Source of the DNA: Oceanispirochaeta sp. M1
GTDB lineage: Bacteria; Spirochaetota; Spirochaetia; DSM-2461
NCBI RefSeq assembly: GCF_003346715.1
Contig: NZ_QQPQ01000006.1
Span: forward strand, 124,001 to 188,000
Direction: 5' to 3'
Length of the DNA stretch: 64,000 nucleotides
Of this stretch, positions 53,692 through 63,021 are shown piece by piece (the stretch's first letter is position 1; every line of letters starts with the position of its first letter). Made by a program: the position numbers and the translations under genes. The notes under the pieces were generated by a model. The model saw nothing but the letters and a program-made list of their open reading frames with translations. It made no database searches and was not told where the DNA came from.

Positions 53692-54299
53692 CCCAAGATA
53701 AAAGTAAACTTCCAATGCAGGAACGTCTGCAATACCTATTTTCCGTCATTTCCAGCGAAAGATTTCTTAAGAAACAGGGGCTGGGGAATGAAGTTCCTTT
53801 CTTCATCTGTCCATACGATCCCAGGGATGGAGTTGCTTTGGAAAAAATACAGAAGCAGCTGGTGAACCAATTGGAGAAATCTGGAGTGCAGGTTCTTACC
53901 ATCAATCTTTATGATCTTTCAATTGAAATAGTAAAGAAACGTGAGATCTGGGATAGAGTCCTAACAATGGAGACGACTGTTTCTAAAGATAAGCTAAAGG
54001 AATTACTTCAAGGTGTTCTTGATCCAGAAAACCATCTTATTCCCGCGATATCAGAGAAAATGGATGAGCAAGTTTTTGATGTCATGTTCATCTCCGGAGT
54101 TGGAGAAGTATTTCCTTATATTCGATCTCATAATGTATTGAATAATCTCCAAAGTGCGGCAAAAGAGAAACCAACCATAATGTTTTTCCCGGGAGTCTAT
54201 GTCCACTCCCTGGAATCAGGTGCTTCTCTGGATCTCTTTGGGAAACTAAAAGACGATAAATACTACCGGGCTTTTAACATTTACCATTACGAAGTATAG
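53688..54299 (+). CDS. brxB: BREX protein BrxB (DUF1788)
   Basis: 203-aa protein: LPMQERLQYLFSVISSERFL, EVPFFICPYDP, VMFISGVGEVFPYIRSHNVLNNLQ and the closing PTIMFFPGVY stretch are typical of DUF1788. BrxB is required for type 1 BREX defence, probably as a bridging factor among BrxC, PglX and PglZ. It overlaps brxA by four bases and is followed by brxC after 17 bases. Confidence 0.92.
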   Translation: MTQDKSKLPMQERLQYLFSVISSERFLKKQGLGNEVPFFICPYDPRDGVALEKIQKQLVNQLEKSGVQVLTINLYDLSIEIVKKREIWDRVLTMETTVSKDKLKELLQGVLDPENHLIPAISEKMDEQVFDVMFISGVGEVFPYIRSHNVLNNLQSAAKEKPTIMFFPGVYVHSLESGASLDLFGKLKDDKYYRAFNIYHYEV

Positions 54300-54316
54300 A
54301 AAAGGAAGGATAACAT

Positions 54317-57300
54317 ATGTCAATGAAAAATCTGTTTCAAAAACCTGTAGACCGCCCTATTGAAGGTGTTATCAAAGCTGATGATGAAGCAACTCTTCGA
54401 CAGGAACTGGAAGAGTATGTTCTAACTCGTGAAGTAGAAAAACGATTGGGTATCTTTCTGGATGCCTATAATAACTATGAAGGAGCAAACGGAGTCTGGG
54501 TTTCGGGCTTCTTCGGTTCCGGTAAATCCCATCTTTTAAAAATGCTGGCCCTTGTTCTTGAAAACCGGGAAGTTGATGGTAAGTCTGCTATGGATTATTT
54601 TCTACCCAAATGCGGTGATAATGAAATACTCAGAGGCGACTTGAAAAAAACCATCTCAATCCCCTCACGAAGCATCCTTTTTAATATCGATCAGAAAGCT
54701 GATGTGATTAGCAAAAAACAGATAGATGCTCTTCTTTCCGTATTTGTCAAAGTCTTTGATGAGATGTGCGGATACTACGGCAAGCAGGGGCATATTGCCC
54801 AATTTGAACGTGATCTGGACAGCAGAAAAAAATATGAGGACTTTAAATCAGCCTATAACAGTATATCTGGGCTACCCTGGGAGAGAGGACGAGAACAGGC
54901 ATTACTGGAAGGCCCAAATATTTCGAAAGCCTATGCAGAAGTAACTGGAAGCGACTCTTCTGCTGCTGATGGTATTCTGGATAAATACCGCAGTGAGTAC
55001 AAAGTATCCATTGAGGATTTTGCTGAAGCTGTTCAAGCCTATATAGAAAGACAGGTTTCCGGTTTCAGGCTAAACTTTTTAGTTGATGAAGTGGGTCAAT
55101 ATATCGCTGATAACATCAAGTTGATGACCAACCTTCAGACCATTGCCGAAAGTCTGGCAACCAAATGCCGGGGAAGAGCCTGGGTGATCGTCACAGCCCA
55201 GGAAGACATGGACAGCGTATTGGGAGAAATGGGAAAACAGCAGAGCAATGACTTCACCAAGATTCAGGCCCGGTTTAATAACCGTATGAAACTGACAAGC
55301 TCCGATGTTGCAGAGGTTATACAGAAACGTCTTCTTTTAAAAAATGATGAAGGTGTGGAACTTCTCTCCGAGGTATACCACAAGCAGGTAAATAATTTCA
55401 AAACACTCTTTACTTTTGTTGACGGCTCAAAAGATTACAAACTCTATAATGGCCGGGAACATTTTATACACAGTTATCCTTTCATCCCCTATCAGTTCAC
55501 TTTGTTTCAGACTTCCATTCAGAACCTGTCACTTCACAGTGCCTTTGAGGGAAAACACAGTTCTGTTGGGGAACGATCCATGCTCGGTGTATTTCAGCAG
55601 GTCGCCATCCAGATTGGAGATTCAAAAGTCGGACAGCTGGCCACTTTTGATCTGATGTTTGAAGGAATACGTACAGCCCTTAAATCGCAGATACAAAGTG
55701 CTATCAGTCAGGTCGCGGAAAAGCAGCTGGATAATAAGTTTGCCGTCCGTCTCCTGAAAGCCCTCTTTCTTGTAAAATATGTAAAAGAGTTTAAAACCAC
55801 AGTTAGAAACATCTGTGTGCTTATGCGTGAGAGTTTTGAACAGGATACCTCTTCCCTGCAGAAACAAGTAGAAGAAGCCCTCAATCTGCTGGAACAGCAA
55901 ACCTACATTCAACGCAATGGTGATTGCTTCGAATACCTCTCCGATGAAGAGAAGAATGTAGAACAAGAGATTAAGAATACAGATGTAGAAGCAGATAAAG
56001 TTGCGGAGGAGTTGGAAAAGCTCCTGTTTGATGGAGTTCTAAAAACCCGGAAAATCCGCTATGACGACAATGGTCATGATTACAGCTTTACCCGCAAACT
56101 CGACGACAAGTTATTCGGTCGAGAATCGGAACTTTCCATACATATCGTTTCGCCTTTTCATGAAAAAGCAGGTGATGAAGAAACCCTAACTCGCAATAGC
56201 TGGGGACGAAGCGAACTGTTGGTCCTACTTCCTGCCGATGACCGTTTGATTCGTGACCTGCTCATGTACAAACGCACAGAGAAGTATATAAAACAGAATA
56301 TATCTGTATCACAACAGGAAGCGGTTCAGCGGATATTAAGCGACAAAGGATACCAGAACAGGGAAAGGCTCGGAGAAATCCAGGAACGTGTGAAATATCT
56401 TATGGGTAAAGCCAAACTCTTTGTTGCCGGGACAGAGATAGAAACCTCTTCGGAAGAGGGGCAGACCCGCGTTACAAAAGGATTCCAGGTACTGGTTTCC
56501 CGTGTTTATCCGAATCTTAGGATGCTCCGGGGAGCGAATTATTCAGAAGAACAGGTTCATACGATTCTCAACGATCGCCAGAATACTCTCGACGGATTGG
56601 ATGTGACATCCCTTTCCGAAGCTGAACAGGAACTGTATGCCTTTATTCAGGGGAATCAGAATGGTGGGGTCCGGACAACTTTGAAGAGCCTGATCGAAAA
56701 ATTTGAAAAGAAACCCTATGGATGGTATTACGCTTCCATTCTCTGTTTGCTTGCAAAAATCTGTGTACGCGGTAAGGTTGAGCTGAAAATCGATGGAAAT
56801 ATACTCGATGAGAATGAACAGGAAAAGGCACTGAGAAATACACACACCAATGGAAATGTGGTATTGGAACCTCAGGAAGAATTTACAGCTTCTCAAATTC
56901 GGGCGTTAAAAGAGTTTTACGAAGACTTCTTTGATTCTCCTGCTTCATCCAAAGAAGCCAAAGCTCTGGGAAAGGAAACTGAAGAGGCATTTAGAAATCT
57001 GTTAAAAGATCTCTATCCCCTCACTGGTCAGACATCGCAATATCTCTTTCTGACTAATCTGTCAGCGGTTGTTGAGGAGCTGAAAGAAGCCGAAGGAAAA
57101 CCCTATACCTGGTTTCTGAAGGAACTTGTCCGAAAGAATGATCATCTGTTGGATCTGAAAGAAGGGATAATCGATCCCATCAGAAAGTTCATGGCCGGTC
57201 CGCAAAAAGAAATTTACGATGCAGCCAGAGAGCTTCTCATAAATCAGAAACCCAACCTCGAATATGGTTTTACTGAATCAGCTGAAATAATTACAGCTAT

Positions 57301-57838
57301 ACTGCATGATACGGAGTGTTACAAAGGGAATAAAATCCAACAGCTTAAGGTAAATGTGGAAGAGCTGAAAGCAGGAATAAATGAAAAACTGCAAACAGAG
57401 ATAAGTAAAGCGGTTCATGTTTTTCAGGCATTACTAATTCGATTCAAAGGGATGGATGAATTTCAACAGCTTCCGGAAGATAGGAAAAATCAGTTGATTG
57501 AATCTTTTTCTTCCTTTCAGAATTCCCTGAAATCAAAGGAATTGATAGCGGGAATCAGGGATTCCTTAAGAAGATTTGAAGAAGGTGAATATTCCCGATT
57601 ACTATCCTCCCTATCAAAGCCCGAAGAGCCAACCGGTGGTTCTGCATCTCCAACAGAAGATAGTTCAGAAACACCAGATGCAATTCAAATCCAACCACAA
57701 GTCATCTCCAGAAGATCAATCCTTGTAGATTTTGATAAGGCCTGGTTGGCAGATGAGGGGGATGTGGAGAGTTATCTCGACGCCCTGCGAAAGGCGCTAT
57801 TAGAAGAAATTAAAAAGGGGAAAAGGATTCAGATATGA
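54317..57838 (+). CDS. brxC: BREX protein BrxC (large ATPase)
   Basis: 1173-aa P-loop ATPase, usual length for BrxC/PglY. Walker A GFFGSGKSH is at residues 64-72, preceded by ANGVWVSG; RLNFLVDEVGQYI is the Walker B region and WVIVTAQEDMD the sensor. The long C-terminal half is helical and charged with no other named domain. AAGGA lies upstream of the ATG. It overlaps the embedded ATPase gene by four bases. Acts in the ATP-dependent complex that restricts phage DNA. Confidence 0.93.
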   Translation: MSMKNLFQKPVDRPIEGVIKADDEATLRQELEEYVLTREVEKRLGIFLDAYNNYEGANGVWVSGFFGSGKSHLLKMLALVLENREVDGKSAMDYFLPKCGDNEILRGDLKKTISIPSRSILFNIDQKADVISKKQIDALLSVFVKVFDEMCGYYGKQGHIAQFERDLDSRKKYEDFKSAYNSISGLPWERGREQALLEGPNISKAYAEVTGSDSSAADGILDKYRSEYKVSIEDFAEAVQAYIERQVSGFRLNFLVDEVGQYIADNIKLMTNLQTIAESLATKCRGRAWVIVTAQEDMDSVLGEMGKQQSNDFTKIQARFNNRMKLTSSDVAEVIQKRLLLKNDEGVELLSEVYHKQVNNFKTLFTFVDGSKDYKLYNGREHFIHSYPFIPYQFTLFQTSIQNLSLHSAFEGKHSSVGERSMLGVFQQVAIQIGDSKVGQLATFDLMFEGIRTALKSQIQSAISQVAEKQLDNKFAVRLLKALFLVKYVKEFKTTVRNICVLMRESFEQDTSSLQKQVEEALNLLEQQTYIQRNGDCFEYLSDEEKNVEQEIKNTDVEADKVAEELEKLLFDGVLKTRKIRYDDNGHDYSFTRKLDDKLFGRESELSIHIVSPFHEKAGDEETLTRNSWGRSELLVLLPADDRLIRDLLMYKRTEKYIKQNISVSQQEAVQRILSDKGYQNRERLGEIQERVKYLMGKAKLFVAGTEIETSSEEGQTRVTKGFQVLVSRVYPNLRMLRGANYSEEQVHTILNDRQNTLDGLDVTSLSEAEQELYAFIQGNQNGGVRTTLKSLIEKFEKKPYGWYYASILCLLAKICVRGKVELKIDGNILDENEQEKALRNTHTNGNVVLEPQEEFTASQIRALKEFYEDFFDSPASSKEAKALGKETEEAFRNLLKDLYPLTGQTSQYLFLTNLSAVVEELKEAEGKPYTWFLKELVRKNDHLLDLKEGIIDPIRKFMAGPQKEIYDAARELLINQKPNLEYGFTESAEIITAILHDTECYKGNKIQQLKVNVEELKAGINEKLQTEISKAVHVFQALLIRFKGMDEFQQLPEDRKNQLIESFSSFQNSLKSKELIAGIRDSLRRFEEGEYSRLLSSLSKPEEPTGGSASPTEDSSETPDAIQIQPQVISRRSILVDFDKAWLADEGDVESYLDALRKALLEEIKKGKRIQI

Positions 57839-58959
57839 TCACAAACCTGACTCTTAAGAACTTCACAGTATTCCAAGACTCGTCCATTGATTTTTCCGCC
57901 AAGATCAATGTTATCATTGGCGAAAACGGTACTGGGAAAAGCCATCTACTAAAGGCCGCTTACAGTCTTTGTTCAGCAAATAATGGTCTAAGTAATCAAG
58001 ATGAAGTATCGGACAAAGAAATAAGAGAGGCTGTAACGAATAAGCTTCTCAATGTCTTTCTCCCTCCTGATCGGAAGCTTGGAAAAATGCGCAAGATAGG
58101 GGTGGCTGAAGATGCCAGGATACGAGCCAGTTTTAATTCCGGTAACGGGATCGCACTGAAATTTCACTCGAATTCAAAATCAATAACAGTAGAAGAGAAT
58201 AGAGATTATGAGCACTATAGCTGGAGTCCTATCTTTATTCCCACGAAAGAAATCCTGACATTTCTGAGTGGTTTCGGAAACATCAAGATTGATACGAGTG
58301 TCCTCAAACTCATGTTCGATGAAACCTATTTTGATTTGGCAACCAAACTTCTCAATATTTCTGACCAGGAGCCGCGAGAAAAGGAAGAGTGGTTGCTCGA
58401 GAGCCTCGTGAACAAAATGGAAGGACGATTTTCTTTGGACGATGGAGAAATGTCGTTTCAACCTGGGACCTACATTGAATATGCCGGCGGAAAGGCAAAG
58501 GATGGTAAACTTACCTATTTTTCTCAGCAAAGAAAAGATGTATTCAGCCCTAATATGATGGCAGAAGGATTTCGTAAATTGGGTGTATTACAAGGGCTAC
58601 TGCAAAATTGCTCACTCATTCCTGGAGTTTCAGGTCCACTCTTCTGGGATGAGCCAGAGTCAAATCTGAATCCACAGCTGATGAAACTGCTCGTACAATC
58701 AATATTGGAGCTATCCCGTAGCAATCAGCAAATAATTCTGGCAACCCATGACTATGTACTGCTTAAGTGGTTAGATCTTCTTATGGATGAAGGGAAAGGA
58801 GACCATGTGCGCTTTCATTCCTTACACCATGATAAAGAATCTAATAATATCAAAATTCAATCTGATGATGATTACCGACAGCTGAACAGTAATGCTATCG
58901 CTAATACATTCAGTGATCTTTATGATGAAGAGATCAAGCGCTCTTTGGGAGGTGCTTGA
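57835..58959 (+). CDS. BREX-embedded AAA ATPase, SMC/OLD-like
   Basis: 374-aa ATPase with an ABC/SMC-type head: NLTLKNFTVFQDSSIDF, Walker A GENGTGKSH (residues 29-37), Walker B and D-loop GPLFWDEPESNLNPQLM, and H-loop ILATHDYVLLKW; YFSQQRKDVFSPN precedes the Walker B. No TOPRIM nuclease domain follows, so it is not a full OLD protein. The start overlaps brxC (ATGA) and the stop overlaps the next gene (TGATG). Not a standard BREX component. With its small partner it likely forms a two-gene accessory defence or regulatory unit; comparable ATPase-effector pairs include PARIS and other AAA15 systems. Confidence 0.82.
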   Translation: MITNLTLKNFTVFQDSSIDFSAKINVIIGENGTGKSHLLKAAYSLCSANNGLSNQDEVSDKEIREAVTNKLLNVFLPPDRKLGKMRKIGVAEDARIRASFNSGNGIALKFHSNSKSITVEENRDYEHYSWSPIFIPTKEILTFLSGFGNIKIDTSVLKLMFDETYFDLATKLLNISDQEPREKEEWLLESLVNKMEGRFSLDDGEMSFQPGTYIEYAGGKAKDGKLTYFSQQRKDVFSPNMMAEGFRKLGVLQGLLQNCSLIPGVSGPLFWDEPESNLNPQLMKLLVQSILELSRSNQQIILATHDYVLLKWLDLLMDEGKGDHVRFHSLHHDKESNNIKIQSDDDYRQLNSNAIANTFSDLYDEEIKRSLGGA

Positions 58960-59459
58960 TGACAGTATTAGTTGAGAATGATCTGGAATTTGACTTTAGT
59001 CCGGCCATAGAAGCGATCAACTTTGATGATGATGCCTTACACAATCCCAGCACAATTAAGAGAGTCGACTTCATTGCAGAGTTTGATGATCGTTTCATAT
59101 TTCTCGAAGTCAAAGATCCTGATATTCCTGGTTCAAGCAACCCCGAGGCTTTTAAAAAAAAACTATTAACCGGAAATCTCATACCAAATTTGGCTGCAAA
59201 GTATAGGGACAGCTATTGGTTCCGTAGCCATAGTGGTAATATAACGAAACGCATCTACTATGTAGTGTTGATATCAATGGCCAGTCTTGAGCCAGCTTTG
59301 TTGCTGTCAAAACAGGATCAATTGAAGCAGTCTTTGCCTCTCACCCATAAAGACTGGTCAGCCCCCTGTGCCGCAGGTTGCGTAATTTTGAATCTGGATC
59401 AGTATAAAAAACAGTTCGGTTCAAATTCAGTCCGGCGTTTGAGTGCAGGAGGTAAATGA
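58959..59459 (+). CDS. small PD-(D/E)xK-like protein embedded in BREX
   Basis: 166-aa protein without a family I can name. Near the N-terminus KRVDFIAEFDDRFIFLEVKDPD gives D37, E50-V-K52, the spacing and strand context of a PD-(D/E)xK nuclease core. An AAKYRDSYWFR helix and a strand YYVVLISM fit the fold's later part. It starts at ATG 58959 with GGGAGG upstream, sharing a base with the preceding stop, and its own stop touches the pglX start. It may be the nuclease or effector driven by the ATPase encoded before it. Nuclease activity is inference from three residues. Confidence 0.6.
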   Translation: MTVLVENDLEFDFSPAIEAINFDDDALHNPSTIKRVDFIAEFDDRFIFLEVKDPDIPGSSNPEAFKKKLLTGNLIPNLAAKYRDSYWFRSHSGNITKRIYYVVLISMASLEPALLLSKQDQLKQSLPLTHKDWSAPCAAGCVILNLDQYKKQFGSNSVRRLSAGGK

Positions 59460-62400
59460 TGGAAACACTAAAACTAAAACGATTTGCCCAGTTCGCCCGA
59501 CGCAGCCTGATAGAACAGGTCTCCACCAAGCTGAAACTGATCCTTTCAGAGAACAGCTCTGCCCGCCGTGAAAGACCCGAAACCATAAAAAAGCTGGAAG
59601 AAACAATTCAAAATAGTGATAAGGAACAAATCATCGAGCGGGTGGCATACATCTGGTTCAACCGCTTCTGTGCCCTGCGCTTTATGGATGTGAACCGCTT
59701 TAACCGGGTAAATATTGTCTCTCCCTCCGACCCTGGTCAGTTCCAGCCCGAGATTCTGGCCGAAGCCAAAATGGGACACATAGACGATGAGATGGTTAGT
59801 GAAAAGATTCGTCAGCAAATAACCTCTCTCCTCAATGGAGATACGCCCAGTCATGATCCTCAGGGTGAGGCTTACCGCCTGCTGGTGGTGGCCGCTTGTA
59901 ACTTTTGGAACACGGCTATGCCCTTCCTTTTTGAAAAAATTGAAGATTATACAGAATTACTGATGCCCGAGGACTTACTATCGGGGAACTCCATCCTGGC
60001 CTATACTCGCGAGGCTATGACACCCGAGGCTTGCGAGGATGTCGAGGTGATCGGCTGGCTTTATCAGTTTTACATCTCCGAGAAGAAGGACGAGGTGTTC
60101 GACGGATTGAAGAAAAACAAGAAAATCACGCCCGAGAACATCCCTGCCGCCACTCAGCTTTTTACTCCGCACTGGATTGTTCGCTACCTGGTGGAAAACT
60201 CCCTCGGCCGGCTGTGGTTGCTCAATCGTCCACAGTCACATATTTTCAAAAATATGAAGGAGAGAGGAGAGGATTGTTACTTCATCGAGCCAGTGAAACC
60301 TGATACCGATTTCTTGAAAATTAGTAAACCGGAAGAGATCAAGATCTGCGACCCGGCCTGCGGTTCTGGCCACATGCTAACCTATGCTTTCGATCTCCTT
60401 TACGCCATTTATGAAGAGGAAGGCTACGAGTCTGCCGAGATCCCGGAGAAGATCCTCACCCACAATCTTTACGGCATTGAGATTGACGAACGCGCAGGGG
60501 AACTTGCCGCCTTTGCTCTGACCATGAAGGCTCGAGCTAAACAGCGCCGGTTTTTCAACAAGAGCATCAAGCCTAACATCTGCGTGTTGGAGAATGTTTC
60601 ATTTTCTTCAGAGGTTATAGATGATTATATTAAATCTTTTGGGACTAATATTTTTACTTCTGAGATTGTTGAAACATTACATCAATTTGATGAAGCTGAT
60701 AATTTCGGTTCGTTGATTAGGCCTATCGCTACAAGTGTAAAAACCGTATTAGCTACGTTGGGACAATTACAAGCAAGAATTAATGAAAAAATAGGTAGCC
60801 AGGAAGAACTACCTGATGATCAGAAATTGATGTTATCCACTCCAAATTTCAAAAAAATCCTGCAAGCCCTACGACAGGCCGATTACCTGTGTCCGAAATA
60901 CCATGTGGTGGTTGCTAATCCGCCGTATATGGGTAGCGGATCGATGAATGCTGCATTAAAGAAATTCGCGTCAGCTCTGTACCCTGAGGCAAAAAACGAT
61001 CTCTATTCAATGTTTATTCACCGTTGTATTGGGCTGCCAATCAAAGGTGGCTTCATGTCGATGATAGCTATGCATAGCTGGATGTTTCTTTCACGCTTCG
61101 AAAGGTTGAGGTTCTGGATTCTTAAGAACAACGCCATAGTGACTTTGGCTCACCTAGGAGCTCAAGCATTCGATTCTATAGGGGGCGAGGTCGTTTCAAC
61201 TGCGGCCTTCGTGCTTAAATCATCGGTCCTCCCTGATTATAGTGCAACGTATTTTCGTCTTATAGGCTACCCCGATAGTAAATCAAAGGATCAAGCACTT
61301 CTCAACCGTTCTAATGCATTTGAGGCTTCTGCTAAAGAAATACTTGATGTTCCTGGGACGCCGCTGTCATATTGGCTCTCATCAGCTTTCCGGACTCACT
61401 TTGTTGATTCTGAAACGTTAGCTTCAAAAGTGGAAACCGCCGTCGGTCTATTCACATGCAACAATGACCGTTTCCTACGGAATTGGCACGAGGTCGGCAT
61501 AAAGAAAATCGGATTCGACTGCGCAGATAGAATAGAAGCAGAAAATTCTGCTCAGAAGTATTTCCCCATTCAGAAGGGTGGAGGATATCGAAGGTGGTAT
61601 GGCCTCAATTATCTTATTGTTCAATTTAATGATGACGGTAAAGAGATCCGTGACTACCGAAAAGAATCTGGGCAATCCTGGTCACTTCCGGGTGTTGACT
61701 TCTATTTTCGCGCTGGAATCACATGGTCTGGCCTGACAACAGATGCCAATAGTTTCCGATGGTGTGACAAGGGATGCATCTTTGAATCGAACAAAGGACA
61801 AATGTTGTTTTCCAAAAGTCCACTGCGCTTTCTAGGCTACATGAATTCTGTTGTTTGTGCCGAATATATTGCTTGCATTAACCCAACATTATCTGTCCAA
61901 AGTAATGAGATAAAACGATTACCTTTTGTGGAGTCGCTTCAGATTAATCAAGGAGAGGTTATTGTTAAAGATCTCGTGGAAATCGGACGGGTAGACTGGG
62001 ACTTCTCCGAAACCTCTTGGGACTTCACCAGCTTGCCACTGCTGAATCCCGACTACCATCAGCCGTCCCTGAAGGCCACATACCAGAAGCTCCACGCCCA
62101 CTGGCGGGAAATGACGCTGGAGATGCAACGGCTGGAACAAGAGAACAACCGCATCTTCATCGACGCCTATGGCCTGCAGGATGAGCTGACCCCCGAGGTA
62201 CCACTTAAGGAAATCACTCTGACCTGCAACCCCCACTACCGCTACGGCAACAACAAGAGCGAAGACGAGCTGGAGGCACTGCTCCTGGCAGACACCATGC
62301 GCGAGCTAGTCTCCTATGCTGTGGGATGCATGTTTGGCCGCTATTCGCTGGACAAGCCGGGGCTGATCCTGGCCAACCAGGGCGAAACCATAGATGACTA

Positions 62401-63010
62401 TCTGAAGCGAGTTCCTGAGCCCAGCTTCTCTGCTGATGACGACAACGTTATTCCCATGCTTGACGGCGACTGGTTCACTGACGACATCACCGAGCGCTTT
62501 CACAAGTTCCTGCGTGTGGCTTTTGGCGATGACTACTACGAAGAGAACCTATCTTTTGTTGAAGAGGGACTGGGTAAGGATATCCGGAAATACTTTCTCA
62601 AGGATTTCTACAGCGACCATGTGAAGCGCTACAAGAAACGCCCTATTTACTGGATGTTCTCCAGCCCCAAGGGCAGCTTCAACGCGTTGATCTATATGCA
62701 TCGCTACCGCCCCGATACAGCCAGCGTGGTACTTACTGATTATCTAAGAGATTTTATAGAAAAACTCTCTGCCCATAAAAAGCACCTTGAGGCTGTTAGT
62801 ATCAATACCAGGGCTTCCAAGGGAGAAAAGGCAAAAGCACTGAAAGAGATTGAGAAAATTAACAAGACGATCTCTGAACTTGAAGAGTACGAACGGGATG
62901 TTTTATATCCTCTGGCAACAGCTCAAGTGGAGATCGACCTGGATGACGGTGTGAAAGTGAATTATCCGAAATTAGGGAAAGCGTTAAAGAAAATAACTGG
63001 ACTGAGTTAG
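59459..63010 (+). CDS. pglX: BREX adenine-specific DNA methyltransferase PglX
   Basis: 1183-aa enzyme that methylates adenine at the host BREX site and takes part in phage exclusion. SAM motif I is DPACGSGHMLTYAF near residue 298; the catalytic motif NPPYMGSG is near 487. The target-recognition region covers the following 350 residues. ATG 59459 is chosen since AGGAGG lies 6 bases before it; ATG 59456 is adjacent. Base composition shifts within the gene: about 59460-60590 and 61980-62740 are GC-richer, while 60595-61975 is AT-rich, suggesting recombination. A C-terminal helix-rich segment (KAKALKEIEKINKTISELEEYE) closes it. Confidence 0.93.
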   Translation: METLKLKRFAQFARRSLIEQVSTKLKLILSENSSARRERPETIKKLEETIQNSDKEQIIERVAYIWFNRFCALRFMDVNRFNRVNIVSPSDPGQFQPEILAEAKMGHIDDEMVSEKIRQQITSLLNGDTPSHDPQGEAYRLLVVAACNFWNTAMPFLFEKIEDYTELLMPEDLLSGNSILAYTREAMTPEACEDVEVIGWLYQFYISEKKDEVFDGLKKNKKITPENIPAATQLFTPHWIVRYLVENSLGRLWLLNRPQSHIFKNMKERGEDCYFIEPVKPDTDFLKISKPEEIKICDPACGSGHMLTYAFDLLYAIYEEEGYESAEIPEKILTHNLYGIEIDERAGELAAFALTMKARAKQRRFFNKSIKPNICVLENVSFSSEVIDDYIKSFGTNIFTSEIVETLHQFDEADNFGSLIRPIATSVKTVLATLGQLQARINEKIGSQEELPDDQKLMLSTPNFKKILQALRQADYLCPKYHVVVANPPYMGSGSMNAALKKFASALYPEAKNDLYSMFIHRCIGLPIKGGFMSMIAMHSWMFLSRFERLRFWILKNNAIVTLAHLGAQAFDSIGGEVVSTAAFVLKSSVLPDYSATYFRLIGYPDSKSKDQALLNRSNAFEASAKEILDVPGTPLSYWLSSAFRTHFVDSETLASKVETAVGLFTCNNDRFLRNWHEVGIKKIGFDCADRIEAENSAQKYFPIQKGGGYRRWYGLNYLIVQFNDDGKEIRDYRKESGQSWSLPGVDFYFRAGITWSGLTTDANSFRWCDKGCIFESNKGQMLFSKSPLRFLGYMNSVVCAEYIACINPTLSVQSNEIKRLPFVESLQINQGEVIVKDLVEIGRVDWDFSETSWDFTSLPLLNPDYHQPSLKATYQKLHAHWREMTLEMQRLEQENNRIFIDAYGLQDELTPEVPLKEITLTCNPHYRYGNNKSEDELEALLLADTMRELVSYAVGCMFGRYSLDKPGLILANQGETIDDYLKRVPEPSFSADDDNVIPMLDGDWFTDDITERFHKFLRVAFGDDYYEENLSFVEEGLGKDIRKYFLKDFYSDHVKRYKKRPIYWMFSSPKGSFNALIYMHRYRPDTASVVLTDYLRDFIEKLSAHKKHLEAVSINTRASKGEKAKALKEIEKINKTISELEEYERDVLYPLATAQVEIDLDDGVKVNYPKLGKALKKITGLS

Positions 63011-63021
63011 AGAGGGAATTA

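Noticed and set aside
57835-59459. PARIS (AriA/AriB) defence system
   Set aside because: The ATPase is similar in type, but the second protein is too short and lacks TOPRIM/DUF4435 features.
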